Below, piece after piece: positions 31,691-42,844 of a DNA stretch of 64,000 nt. The notes beneath the pieces were generated by a model that was not told where the DNA came from, did not search any database, and saw only the letters and a program-made list of their open reading frames with translations. The DNA is from Ectobius pallidus (Eukaryota > Arthropoda > Insecta > Blattodea > Ectobiidae). The stretch covers positions 116,267,938 to 116,331,937 of the forward strand of contig CAXKWD010000004.1 of assembly GCA_964059195.1 (NCBI GenBank), read 5' to 3'. The translations under genes were made by a program, and so were the position numbers. Each line of letters starts with the position of its first letter. The first letter of the stretch is position 1.

Positions 31691-31694
31691 AGCG

Positions 31695-32021
31695 TCCGGG
31701 AAAACCAGGAAAAGTCATGGATTTTGTTTTTCTGGAAAAGTCGGGGAATTTTCAATAAAAACCTGGAATTCTTTTAAAATTTAGAGCTTGAGTATAGTAA
31801 TCGCGCTGAATTACCGCATTTACCAGCGTAATAGGCGCACTTTCCCCAAATTTTTATAACAAAAAACTAGGGTGCGTCCTTAATGCGAGGATTTTTTTTG
31901 TCAAACACGTTTTAAAAGATACGCAAGCTGAGGATCGATAGCTTGAATATCGATATATCGGCAACGATGAAGGTCTTGCTGTGACCAAATACAATATAGA
32001 CTAATACCGGACACTTCCTGC
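31695..32021. other. Repeat-like non-coding stretch
   Basis: GGAAAAGTC-rich text (31705-31760) and TTACCAGCGTAATAGGCGCA CTTTCCCC (31818-31850), which resembles ends of DNA transposons. No boundaries can be set. Confidence 0.3.
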
Positions 32022-32029
32022 TTTTAGAA

Positions 32030-33150
32030 CAGGGGAAGACAGAAGGTTGCTCTGTGACGTCACTGCTTTCTGCTCTCATGCTCGCGTTGTACCTCTGCGA
32101 GGAGTATGTGAAATGTAGGCATCAGTGAACAGGGGGGAAGAGAGGGGTATTAGTATTGCGGGCAGGGGGAATTAAGGGGGTTAGAACTTACGTAATACGT
32201 GTTTCCGAGTTAATGAAACATCAATCGATTTTCTTGATAGTTTATCGGTTAATTACAGCACAGTAGTTTAACATATTATAATTGATTCTATTTTTCTATT
32301 CTGTGAGAACAATTGCCTTTCCACAAAATCTATGTTCTTTGACAAAAATAGACAATACTATCATTTGAATTAACATAATTCACTACTATAAAAATAATTT
32401 AAAAAATGAACTGAATTAATTACCATACAAGCTCGTCTGCACCTTAGATGATACAAGATTACAGTAACAATTTTCTGACTTTCCTGTCTCTTTTTTCTTT
32501 AACAAGTTTATCAATGTTAGGACGTAATGTTTGAGCAATATTTAATCGAAGACTACATTTAGGTTGTGATTTGACAATGTACTTCTTGATTTGAGCTTTG
32601 CACATTTCATTAGTGAAAAAAATTGTTCGGCCACATATGTCGATCCAAAATTACATAATATTCGTGCGGCAAGTTTCGGGAATCTGGTTTCAGAGAAATT
32701 TCTGTAAAAGTTACCCAAGACCACTTTACGTTCGTATTTGTCCTTTAACAGATCGTCGCATTGTAAGTTTAGCAGTTCCAACTGATACGGGCAAGGAACG
32801 TCTTTGACATTAACTAAATATGGGGTAGCAAAAAGTTTAAATATTGGAGAAAGGTTTCCACATCCTGAAACCTCGATTCGAACTGAAGAAGAATGTTTTG
32901 CAGAACTAACACATGTTCTGCAGAGAGAACACTATCAGGATCGCATCTTGCATTAACTTTGAAAAATGCTCCGTATTTCCAACCAGAAGTTGTTCTACCT
33001 ACAGAGCTAAAGTGAATAGGTCCTCTAGTGCCTAAATCTAGCGTACTCTAAACACCCCTACTACCGTGCGCTCTTGCTGACGTCACACACATGGGATCCG
33101 CATGCTCTTGCTCCACAAACGTCATCACAAGACGTAGTTGACTTCCCCTG
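32030..33150 (-). mobile_element. hAT element, internally deleted, 8-bp target duplication
   Basis: The ends CAGGGGAAGAC (32030) and inverted CAGGGGAAGTC (33150) are flanked by perfect TTTTAGAA repeats (32022-32029, 33151-33158). The minus strand carries the C-terminal part of a ZBED5/GTF2IRD2-type hAT transposase: VNARCDPDSVLSAEHVLVLQ, FESRFQDVETFLQYLNFL, LNLQCDDLLKDKYERKVV, then the dimerisation domain FPKLAARILCNFGSTYVAEQ FFSLMK (32542-32781). Several frameshifts (near 32790 and 32950) and a lost catalytic region make it inactive. Confidence 0.9.
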
Positions 33151-33439
33151 TTTTAGAACGTAAAAATGGGGGACATGTTGCTGCAGCGCACCTGGTGGCA
33201 CAACCTGCATCCTTGGCGCCAAATTCAAATTCTTATGAAAGGATGGGAAGATTAAGCTGACTAAAAATACTTTCCCATGCGTATATATGATTTTTTAAAC
33301 ATTAAATAATAATTGAAATTTATTTATCTGCCCAATGTCTCAGAATGTTCAAATTCTCACTGCAATTAATCAATATATCTACAGTTGTGTGTAAATATTG
33401 TCTAATCTCCATAGTCAAAATTTTCAGTACAATCTCCAT

Positions 33440-33800
33440 CAATATGACACTAGGAATAAGCACCTCATTGTTACTGGAAGTGCAAGATTAACTAAAACAA
33501 AGAAATTGCTTTAAAAATATAGGTATTAAATTGTTTAATAGATTGGGTGCTGCGCAGTCAGTTAAACCAAACAGGTTTAAGGCTGTATTGAGAGACTGGC
33601 TTGCTTTAAGTACATTTTGTTGTATTAATGAGTTATTTTAAGTTAATATTGATATTGTATTTTGATGTTTTTCTCTTATTACTACCGTACATTTCCATAT
33701 CCTGTTTTGTATATATCTTCCCGTTTTGTAAATCATGTGTATGTTAGTAACTGAATTTTGATGCAGTTCAAAAACATAAATCTTGAATCTTAAGAAACCA
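33440..33800 (+). pseudogene. LINE C-terminus and 3' UTR
   Basis: The frame FKNIGIKLFNRLGAAQSVKP NRFKAVLRDWLALSTFCCIN ELF-stop (33508-33642) fits the conserved C-terminus of CR1/Jockey-like LINEs (G.KLFN.LP......FK..L..WL....FY...E). A 3' UTR-like AT-rich tail follows. The rest of the element is absent. Confidence 0.55.
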
Positions 33801-34024
33801 AATCAAATAAAAGGATTAAACTATTTAACTGGACAAAACACAAACACAACTTTTATTTTTATACCATGTGTACAAACCCAGAGCTTAATGATGGGACATG
33901 ACAATTCATAATAATGGATACAGGAATTTACATGTAACAGAACACAAAAACAATACAGTAAAATCTAAAAAACAATACAGTAAAATTATAAGCACTCTTA
34001 AATATAATCCATCATCCAATAATT

Positions 34025-34962
34025 AATAATATAAAAATGTAAGTGCAACAATGATTTAGCCAGAAAATAATTGCGAAGAGGGTAGAAAGTGCCGGGTGGG
34101 TTGGATTACCCCCCAAAAAGGGGGTCGGGGGTCCATCCCCTGAAAATTTTTAAATATTTAACTAATGAAATCACATTTTACGCTATTTTACCACAGAAAA
34201 ACTAGTTAGGAAATTTGTTTACCATACTAAGACATGCCAATGTAAACAAGAAATTCTTACCTAAGTCGGGTGTCCACCCATAGGCGTAACCAGGCCGACC
34301 ATATGGGGGGGTTATAACATCCGCGGGGTCTGGAATACCCCCAGGGAGAGGGGGGTCCGGGGGTCCTCCCCCGGAAATTTTTAAAAACTAAGTTGCAAAA
34401 AGACGCGTTTTAAGCTTCCGGGGGTCGGGAAGATTTTAAAAATTAAGATGCAAAATAAAGAGTTTTAAGCTTCCCACGCTTTATACTTGTACTAAGTAAT
34501 TTACGGGCAGACTTAAACAAATTATACAATTTTCCTTTTTTTAATCAAACCCCCCCTCGGTACGCCTATGTGTCCACCCCCGGGAAATTTTTAAATATTG
34601 AACTAATGAAAATCACATTTTACTCTATTTTAGCACTGAAAAACTAGTTAGGAAATTTGTTTACCATACTCTAAGACATGCCATTGCAAATAAGAAATCA
34701 TTACCTAAGAAATCATTACATAAATCCGGTCCACCCCCGGAAATTTTTTAAATATTGAACCAATGAAAATCACATTTTACGCTATTTTAGCACTCAAAAA
34801 CTAGTTAGGAAATCTGTTTACCATACTCTAAGACATGCCAATGTAAACAAGAAAATGTTACCTAAGTCGGGTGTCCACCCCGGGAAATTTTTAAATGTTG
34901 AACTAATGAAAATCACATTTTACGTTAGCAAATTCATTTACTATACTCTAAGCAGGGCCGTC
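34025..34962 (+). mobile_element. Element with about 135-bp tandem units, copy 2
   Basis: The head (34025-34130) and four units (34131-34270, 34571-34713, 34731-34866, 34867-34955) match the 8.6-9.1 kb element. Each unit ends CCTAAG..GG.GTCCACCC. A separate hAT MITE is inserted at 34279-34570. The array stops at a hAT-like terminus at 34963. Confidence 0.78.
34279..34570. mobile_element. hAT MITE nested in the tandem array, 8-bp target duplication
   Basis: Ends CATAGGCGTAACC and inverted CATAGGCGTACCG; flanking TGTCCACC repeats (34271-34278, 34571-34578), where the duplicated 8-mer is part of the array consensus. 292 bases, no coding. Confidence 0.85.
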
Positions 34963-35370
34963 GCGTGGGCGGGGCGGCCGGGGCGATCGCCCCCGGGCGC
35001 CGCGACCAGGGGGGCGCCGTGGCAACAGCAAAAATAAAAACAAAATTTGAAGAAATAAGTTAGATATACATAATTTATTTTTTGAAGTTAGGTATAACTG
35101 AATTTTAAATATTACGTTGTATGTATTTATTGAACAAATAAATATTTGACACCAATAACTTTATATTTCCTAAGTTATCCCAAAATAAATATTTGCTCAA
35201 AATTGAGCAGCTGGATTTACTTGTATATTGTTAATAATAATAGCCTAATAATGAACTCTACTGTGGGCCTTAAATCCTTGCAGATAGGTGGAATGTCGGG
35301 TGGGTGCACGTGGGATTGAGTTGGGGGGGGGGGCGCCTGACGAAATCTTGCCCCGGGCGCCAACAAACCA
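34963..35370. mobile_element. hAT-like element, GC-rich ends, right end incomplete
   Basis: It starts CAGGGCCGTCGCGTGGGCGG and has CGCCCCCGGGCGCC. An inverted GC-rich block (GGGGGGCGCC...GCCCCGGGCGCC, 35325-35361) suggests the other end, but the terminal GGCCCTG and an 8-bp duplication are missing. The interior is AT-rich and non-coding. Confidence 0.5.
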
Positions 35371-35512
35371 ATATTCCTTAGAACTCGCGTCAGGTTTCTC
35401 TTCGATGATCCTAGAGAACGTAGAAAATGTAAAAGACAAAGAAGAAACAAATTATATACTGTTATTGGTAGTGAACATAACATTTCTTTAGATGCACCAT
35501 AATGGTATACAC

Positions 35513-36032
35513 CAGGTATGGGCAACCTTTCGAAAGATGAGGGCTAAACTTTACGATATTTATGAAGTCGCGGGCCGTAGATAATAGGTAGTTATGAAAA
35601 AATAATCATGATACGGTTTTTTATGTTCATAAAGTATAATGTCAAAGATACATGAATGAGAACAATATCGAACAGATTAGGTGTTTACTTATAATCAGAA
35701 GAAATTGATGAGAAGCTTGAGCTTTAACCTGAGAAACAAGATAATCAATGTTGGCATAAATCCCACTAATACACAAGCGCAGAGTGTTTTCCAAATTTTC
35801 ATCTGTAAGGCTGGTTCGATACTTTGATTTAGTCCTATTGCAGCATTTTTCTAGCGCTGACCGGAAGGAACACCCTCGTAGTTCAGGCTTTTGTTTCCTC
35901 CCTCTCACTCTCTTGTTGGCGAGAACCGAAAATATTTACTTCTTCGAGCGCGATTTTAAAATATTCCGCGGGCCGAATCAAAAGTCGGGGTGGGCCACAT
36001 CCGGCCCGCGGGCCGGGCGTTGCCCATATATG
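35513..36032 (-). mobile_element. hAT (Charlie-like) deletion derivative, 8-bp target duplication
   Basis: The left end CAGGTATGGGCAACC and inverted right end CATATATGGGCAACG match at 12 of the first 14 bases; subterminal GCGGGCCG boxes occur at both ends. GTATACAC repeats flank it (35505-35512, 36033-36040). On minus, 35700-35850 keeps part of the transposase dimerisation domain: KSKYRTSLTDENLENTLRLC followed by YANIDYLVSQ. About 520 bases, inactive. Confidence 0.9.
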
Positions 36033-36059
36033 GTATACACTATGGTCATTGTTTTGGTC

Positions 36060-36570
36060 TGTCTGGAAATTTCCTGTGCACTATTCTTCCCTATGGTATT
36101 ATTACTATGGATTTTAAATATCTTTATGCGGAGACTTCTATTTTTAATGGTGCCTATGATAATGCAGTGAAGTTGTGCAAGTTCATAATGCTGTAGTTAA
36201 GGAGGGCGAAGTGTTTTTGCTCATATCAGACTTGTCTGGCAAATTGTATGTCAAGCTGACAGTATTTATATGAACAGCGACCATTCCTTACCATAGTCAA
36301 AAGCGTTCTTCAAACTTCCTTCCGCACATTACATTTTTAATGAGACTTGCGTGTGTTTTGTGGAAAACGATTGCGCACGTGCTCCTCAGTTCAATTTGTG
36401 CAAGACTGTTTTAAATCGTACATCCCTAGGCATTGCTAGGAGCATCGTTAAGGGGGGCAAGGAAGATCCGTCTCAACCATTATGTGTCCTAATTGAAAAT
36501 TATGATTCTGCTGACAAAATACTAATATCAATCATCATTAGTATTATTAAAACGAAGGAATAGTAATATG
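36060..36570 (+). pseudogene. Unrecognised coding-like remnant
   Basis: Two adjoining frames look protein-like: MDFKYLYAETSIFNGAYDNA with, after a shift near 36180, VVKEGEVFLLISDLSGKLYV; then 36330-36563 reads FNETCVCFVENDCARAPQFN, LCKTVLNRTSLGIARSIVKG and GKEDPSQPLCVLIENYDSAD to a stop. Composition and the lack of low complexity suggest a decayed gene, perhaps from a mobile element. No family is recognised and no function is proposed. Confidence 0.35.
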
Positions 36571-36689
36571 ATGATAATATCTAATAAAATAAGTACAGAT
36601 TTGTTCATACTCAGAGTAAGCCTACTTAAGAGCGATGTTACATTAGATAATATCTCTCCGTAATCAACTAAACGTGACAAAAGAATTCA

Positions 36690-37105
36690 CTTTATGCCCT
36701 CGTTAATTAGTAGAATATAAGTTCAACCTAAAAAAGTCTAGGCCTAGGAGAGATTAAAATAATATTTTATACAAACAGTTATGCATAAAGTTATGAAATA
36801 AAGAATATCTTACACCAAGTACACTTAGATTTTATTATATACTGACCTGCGGGTAGAAATTTAAAAGTGTTTAAAGAGTATTGCAATGTAGGTCTACGAG
36901 ACCCTATGTCGATTAAAACTTTAAAACAAAATGCAATCGACATAGAATATAAATAAATAATAATAAAATCTAAGTAAATTTTGTTCTAGATATTCTTTAT
37001 TTCATAACTTTAAGGTGCAGTTGTATGTACAAAAGATTTTATTCTCTCCTAGCCTAGACATCTTAGGTTGAACTTATATTCTATTATATTAATGAGGATA
37101 TAAGG
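36690..37105. repeat. Fold-back repeat with about 150-base arms
   Basis: The left arm 36697-36850 (AGAATATAAGTTCAACCTAA ...AAGTTATGAAATAAAGAATA TCTT...CTTAGATTTTATTAT) is repeated inverted at 36962-37095 with about 80-85% identity. The 105-base loop carries a smaller inverted pair (CTATGTCGATT / AATCGACATAG). No coding. Confidence 0.75.
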
Positions 37106-37339
37106 TGGATTTTTGTCACTTTTAGCCGATATTAGTCCCTCATTGGTAAAAATGAAATTCATTAATCTCCATAATGTTTATTACAAGCATATCCATTTTA
37201 AATCACGGTATTTTATTACTTAGGCCTACTTAGAACAAGTCTACTATAATCTATATGTCTACTGATCCATTCTGGTAACGATGGTGAATAATTAATTTGG
37301 TTCATTGAGTTAGGACACTAATTACGACTTTATTGAGAG

Positions 37340-37582
37340 GATAAGATGAAAATTTCAGACGAGTTTGTCCCTCGACGGAGACGGTGCATGTCCGCGAAGT
37401 TGCAGAGTGGCAGCACGCCCTAGGGTCCCCTCAACATTATCTATGTATGAACAGCTTATTGTCACCAGTGCCCTACTCATACTTATGAGGAAACCTGCTC
37501 CAATATTCATCCACTCTTCAGTAATCGCACTCTTATCTCTCTCTTTACATAATCCATAACCGAAACTAATATCAGTGATAAG
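37340..37582 (-). other. Open frame without recognised family
   Basis: The minus frame (37355-37582 before it enters the MITE) reads GYGLCKERDKSAITEEWMNI, then GAGFLISMSRALVTISCSYI and ends RGHAPSPSRDKLV. It has a balanced composition but no motif; it may be an old element fragment that the MITE entered. Confidence 0.25.
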
Positions 37583-38045
37583 TAGGGGCGGATTTCTATG
37601 ACCTAAAAAATAGGGTATATGCATGCATTTATGACCTAAAAATCATTAAAAAAGGCCAATAAAATTTAAAATATGACTTTACCCCTTACACATTGTGTAT
37701 ATTTTTTTAAAGTTTCATTACAATTCATTTTATTAAAATATAATGTTAATTACTTAAAATATCTGTAAATTCTCAAACTTTATCATTATAATGCAAAATT
37801 TACAAAATATGATATGAAACTACAAAATTTCTTTAATATGCACACAAATATGCCTAATATTACCTAAATATGCATATTCGTATTAAATATGCTACAATAG
37901 TGAAAATTTCCTAAATATGCATTTATATGCACAATAAAAGCCGTTCCATTTCTTCCAGGAAGCTTGGAATCGGGTTTAAATTAGTCGGAAACCTGAAATA
38001 ATCCAAAGGGGAAAAATATGACATGTCATAGAAATCCGCCCCCTA
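37583..38045. mobile_element. MITE with TAGGGGCGG ends, 8-bp near-perfect target duplication
   Basis: The left end TAGGGGCGGATTTCTATGAC and the inverted right end TAGGGGGCGGATTTCTATGA C agree apart from one extra G. Flanks GTGATAAG (37575-37582) and CTGATAAG (38046-38053) match at 7 of 8, as for hAT. The interior is rich in ATATGCAT-type words. Confidence 0.8.
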
Positions 38046-38193
38046 CTGATAAGAAAATGGTCTAAGTAGTAGAATTAGAAGAGTAAAGTAAATTAATTGA
38101 ATAAGACATTGATGAAGACAAAAATGACAACAATTATTGAAATTATTTTCATAAATAGCACCAATAGAAGTCGATTTAGTGAAGAAAAATTGA

Positions 38194-38397
38194 GTCGGCG
38201 CTGACTTTCGATGCCCAAGGCTGCGGATTCGATCCCGGCTCAGGTCGATGGTATATATGTGTGCATAAATGTGACAAGCCCATATCAGTAGATTTACTGG
38301 CGGGACAAAATTCCGGCACATCGGCGACGGTCACAGGCCTAAGTAGCAGTACATTCCCGTCGGTAAATAACCATGTACCAACCAACTAAGAAAAATT
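38194..38397 (+). mobile_element. SINE family E with 12-bp target duplication
   Basis: B box GCGGATTCGATCCCGGC (about 38222), then CATAAATGTGACAAGCCCAT, TTTACTGGCGGGACAAAATT CCGGCACATCGGCGACGG and a 3' GTCGGTAAATAACCA tail. The direct repeats AAGAAAAATTGA (38182-38193, 38398-38409) fit LINE-driven insertion. Confidence 0.85.
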
Positions 38398-38439
38398 GAA
38401 TGAAAATAGAGAAATATTAATAAGAATCTGACGAACAGT

Positions 38440-39400
38440 TTGGTTTACATATTTCAAACACCTGTTTGCAATAATAAAGGTATCCACTGGTTTACAAAGT
38501 AGGAGGGAATTAAAATCCTTAAGAATAAAAACATAATCATCACGAGGAACATAAGGTTAATGAAGAAAACCGATATTAGGGCTTTGAGTGGAGACTAATG
38601 TAGTTCCGATCACCACCTGCTGAAAATCAACTAAATGGAAACTAGATTACAAAAATGATTTACCAACAATGACTGAAACTGAGAAGTGACTAGCGGAATG
38701 ATTCAATATAGAGGTACGGTATTTTGTGATGAAAGTAGGCTACGAGAATACTACGAGAATGTTCCGACGTCTCTGTAGATGAGTCACTAGAGGGATGTGC
38801 AGAAAGATTGACATCTGCCTCAAAATTGCTAGGAAATAAGTAGTGTCAAAAGAGGAATACAATTCGAAGAAAGAGTGAATAAGAAAAGATGGTTGTCAGA
38901 AGACATATTACCTGCCATTCAGGTGGCATTCCATAATGGTTAAATACCCAAAATGACGAAGACAGGCAGATACGTCTTATAAATAAATAAAAAAGCTAAA
39001 AATGGAACCTGGGACAGAATTTGTGCAAAAGTAAACTGTAATTTAGGATTTCATAGATCTAGAGAAGCATGAGAGATATGAAATGCCTTCGTTAGGAAAC
39101 ACAATATTAAATGAAGAAAGAACATAATAAAGAGAGAAACATTTTGTCACATTTTGTCAAGAAATCCCCTAATAATGGCAATGGATAGAGCCAAAAGCTT
39201 GGGATAAAATGCTATGCACCCAGCTACACGCTTTAAAATAATCAAATTTTAAAGATTTCAAACACCTTTTTGTGACAAAGATATTCACAGGTTTACAAAA
39301 TAGTAGGGAATTAAACTCCTTAACATTATAAACATAATCATCAGGCACACAAGCTAAATTAAGAAAATCGATATTAGGGCTTACAGTGGAGATATAAATT
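38440..39400 (+). repeat. Diverged repeat pair, possible LINE endonuclease-linked remnant
   Basis: 38445-38600 and 39250-39405 match (TTTCAAACACC, GGTTTACAAA.TAG.AGGGAATTAAA, AACATAATCATCA, GATATTAGGGCTT). Between them, broken frames with SSDHHLLKIN and LDYKNDLPTM recall the SDH(H/Y)L motif of LINE endonucleases. Too decayed to assign. Confidence 0.35.
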
Positions 39401-40309
39401 CAGATTGGTGATATTCACCGGGAATGTTTCGTTTTTTCTAGAAAATAAATATTCATAATTTATCCTTATGTTCCTTTTAAAGCAGAAGCAACTATTGACA
39501 TTCATTTATCTCATTTGACAGACAAGTGCAATTAGCTGCTCTTAAAAAATTTATGAAAATGTTTTATCTGATAACGTAAATTTGAGTCCTAAGGATTTAT
39601 AAATTGCCATAACTCCATTCTGTGTTTAGAGTCGTGTGGTGCATTTACAGCATGAAATTAAGTTTCTCCGTAATGATTGTTTTATTATGTTGGCTTGTCG
39701 ATGGATGTAGTCCAAGAAGTTGTTTGGGGCGAGGGCGCTCAGCCAAACAACCTATATCATAAATATTGCACATTATGCAGCGTAATTAGATTTTATGTCC
39801 CACTTCAAACACAACTATTCCACTTAGAGACCCATCTTCAACAAAAAAAATGTCTCTTAAAAGCGAACACTTCGATACATAGCAAATCATAGTTAATATA
39901 GGCCACCATAGTTTTTCTTCACTGGAACTCCTTCAGAATAGGGTAGCCAACTAACAGTGAGATATACTCCGCCATAAGCGTCCATGTCCCTCCGAGCCGC
40001 GAGAAACAAAAGAGAAACGTTTGCCACAGTAGTAAAATTTCCCAACGCAGGAAGAGATTCAATAATGGCATATACCAGACCCCACGCTATTCAGTATATT
40101 GCTGCTAAACTAACGTAACTGTTCCTAGCCTAACATAACCAAACTCTGACCTAGAGTTTAGCCTTAATGCAGAAGCTTTTTTACCCTTCCACACCTTTTG
40201 TAAAACATCGTTACACTAAGAAGTCCAATGGCTTTGTTTGTTATAATTTCTTAAGGCGACTCCTACTAGTACTATTTTACGATATTATTCGTCATTCTGT
40301 ATTTAGACT

Positions 40310-40735
40310 TATCAAACATGAATAGGAGATTTATTTTTCAGAAAAAAATAAGGTTTATTTATAACATATAGGCAATCGCGCAGGGAACAACTTTCTTAAA
40401 TCTTGTTAAATGAATAACTTTTAACTATAGTTTCGTTGTATGTATAAAATTAAAACTATTAATGAGAAAAATAAAGATTTTTTCACCCTCAGTAGTAACC
40501 ATTATTTGCATAATACTAGAGGTATCAATTATTATCATAGGGTACGCACAAATAAAGCATCCACTAGAAAGGATCCTTATATCAGAAGTGTGGTGCTGTA
40601 TAATAAATTAACTCAACCAATAAAAGCTATTAAAGGTCATGAATTCAAAAAACAGTTAAAAATCTATATGATTGAGAGATGCCTTTATAGAATAGATGGA
40701 ATGTGAACATCGTAGGCTATTATTTATTATTTTTA
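40310..40735 (+). pseudogene. LINE C-terminus (CR1/L2-like)
   Basis: Upstream text FIFQKKIRFIYNI matches the LQK.AIR.I segment. The open frame 40440-40706 reads FFTLSSNHYLHNTRGINYYH, TRKDPYIRSVVLYNKLTQPI and FKKQLKIYMIERCLYRIDGM, the typical post-RT tail (H.YNTR....P......Y....LYN.LP..I......FK..LK..L....). RT core not present. Confidence 0.7.
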
Positions 40736-40779
40736 ATGTTTTATATTTCTGTATATCTAATATGCAAATTATTTACTTA

Positions 40780-41115
40780 CTCACTTACTCAATGGCAATA
40801 TACAATTTCTCAGAAAGCTAAAGGAATATTATCTATTTTATGGAACTGAAAGGACCGTTGCCGCGCTTACCTGATCCCGCCATTCAATATTATTCTGTGC
40901 TAACTCCATCCAATCATCCCTCGAAAGTCCTACTTCCCTTAAATCGATCCTAACATTGTCCTCCCACCTACGTCTAGGTCTTCCACGTGGTCTTTTCCCT
41001 TCGGGTCTCCCAGTCAATACTTCTGAGATATGTCTTTCCTCCCCTTGCGCGCAACATGACCAGCCCATTTCATCCTCCGTGATTTAATTACCCTTACAAT
41101 ATCCGGCTCATAAAG
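40780..41115 (-). pseudogene. LINE C-terminus, antisense
   Basis: On minus: IVRVIKSRRMKWAGHVA, frameshift, then GEERHISEVLTGRPEGKRPR GRPRRRWEDNVRIDLREVGL and DDWMELAQN..EWRDQVSAA to a stop. This tail (WAGHVAR...GKRP.GRPRRRWEDNI..DL) ends many insect RTE/Jockey-type elements. Only the last 100 residues remain. Confidence 0.8.
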
Positions 41116-41598
41116 GATGTAGAATTTTGCACCCCATTGCTTCTACACATCATGCATGGGGCTAAAAATTTTCCGTCCTATTTTCTCTCCTTTTAGCTGC
41201 TTAGGGCATATGATAACCATCCCTACTTCTCAACTACGGTAATACAAAGTCTACAGCTATGAATAACGTCAGTGGATAATTTTTTTACAAACTTCTTTGG
41301 CACCGAAGCAGGCTGAGGTTCCTGTAATACGACCTCTTGTTCTACTCCAAAATGTGAAGTCAGAAAATAATGTTCTCCATGTCCAGGGTAGAGAAAGTTA
41401 TGTGACTGCATCTCAATGTGCATTATTTTCGCGGATTGCATTATTCATTACTTATTTACACTAATGTACTATTTCGATAGCCTCAGAATGTGCCAAATCC
41501 CTATGCGAACTCTGTAAACAATATACTGTTGTCATTAGAACTGAATTGCATTGTATAAATAACCAGTGTAATATTTTCAGAAATTATATAATTTTCAA

Positions 41599-41747
41599 CC
41601 GGTCATGGAAACCACTATTAACGGCCGGGGGTGTCAGCATGATGACCACATGCCCCCCAAACCTGCCATCTGCCCATCTGCCTATGGTAGATGACGCAGC
41701 GGTCGGGTGGTAGGCCTTGTTCCCTCTGGGATGTTAGCGCCACGGAT
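41599..41747 (+). mobile_element. SINE family B, 5'-truncated copy with 15-bp target duplication
   Basis: It starts at CCGGTCATGGAAACCACTAT (the middle of the family) and ends GATGTTAGCGCCACGGA. Perfect TTATATAATTTTCAA repeats lie on both sides (41584-41598, 41748-41762). The tRNA head is absent. Confidence 0.92.
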
Positions 41748-41935
41748 TTATATAATTTTCAAGGGGGGGTGGTTTGTTTGAATTTTAATGTTAACCGCGT
41801 TACTTTCCGGGATGAACCGTGTACGTGTGCAAAATTTCGTGCACATTGCTCAAGAAATGCAGATTTGTATAGGGAACATGCATACCCACATAACCACATA
41901 CATACTTTCGTTTTTATATATTAGACTAGCTTAAA

Positions 41936-42745
41936 AGTCCTGGCGTCGCCGGGTTTTGTAATTTCTAATTCGAAATTAACTTATAGAGGACTTTCGATTT
42001 TTAAGTCCATATATAGGTATTTATAGTTGTAAGCGAAGATAAACCTCCTATCACATAGAAACTATTCCCTCAGCAAAAGCTTGATATTTATTTTATCGCT
42101 CATAGAAAACTTAGAATTGTTCTGTTGCCCGTTGCTTCTACATACCATGTCTTGTACTGGTTGAATTATGAAGAAATAAAAATTCCGCTAACGTAACGTT
42201 TTACTGTCGCTATAGGATATTTCTTTTCCCACTTTCATGCTGTCATGCAACCATTTTTGGGCTAAAATCGAAATAAAATGAATATCACTTTCACATATTC
42301 TTCCCTACAAATCTGCTTGTACTGAAAATTTATGTTTTTGCAGATAGGCATATTTAGAACCAAGCCATCTTATATCATTGTGCATTCTATCGATATGAAT
42401 GACAACCGACATCTACATTATATTTTAGTGTGAGTATTTTTTATTATTCGCTCCCGTCCAAGCAATATACCTAATGTAATTCCTGAAAGATTTATTTCAG
42501 ATTGACTTTGACCTATACGGCTGCTCTAATCGTGAAACAAACATGTCAGCGAATCGTAGGCCTATGCTTACATCATTCATATTATTGCCAGTGCATTTTG
42601 TAAAATGTTGTCATATTTTAACAATTTCTTATATCAGTGTATACGAATATGAATTAAGGTTAAGAATGAAACTTTAGACCTTTGTTCTTCCGCAAGTCCT
42701 GCTTAATTAATCAATCTGGAGTTTAAATCGGATTCCATTACAAAA
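41936..42745 (-). mobile_element. Helitron-like element, copy 3
   Basis: The left edge is the 3' end read on minus: hairpin CCCGGCGACGCCAGG, spacer, GCTAG then T. Adjacent text matches 10570-10920 inverted (TTAACTTATAGAGGACTTTC, ACTATTCCCTCAG, CAACCATTTTTGGGCT). From 42360 it continues with the 17.6-18.2 kb repeat sequence (TTGTGCATTCTATCGA, CCTATACGGCTGCT), so the two repeats are joined here. Confidence 0.6.
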
Positions 42746-42844
42746 ATAACCGGTAAAATCCTATATCAACTCCCCCATATTTTAACACGAGATTATCTCC
42801 ATAAAACAGTTTGAAACACATGGATTTCAACACATATCATTCTT

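Noticed and set aside
35784..36170. 128-codon plus open frame
   Set aside because: It runs across the hAT derivative and its flank; the transposase relic is on the other strand.
40090..40150. Telomere-like CCTAA words
   Set aside because: Only scattered CCTAAC-type words; no (TTAGG)n array.
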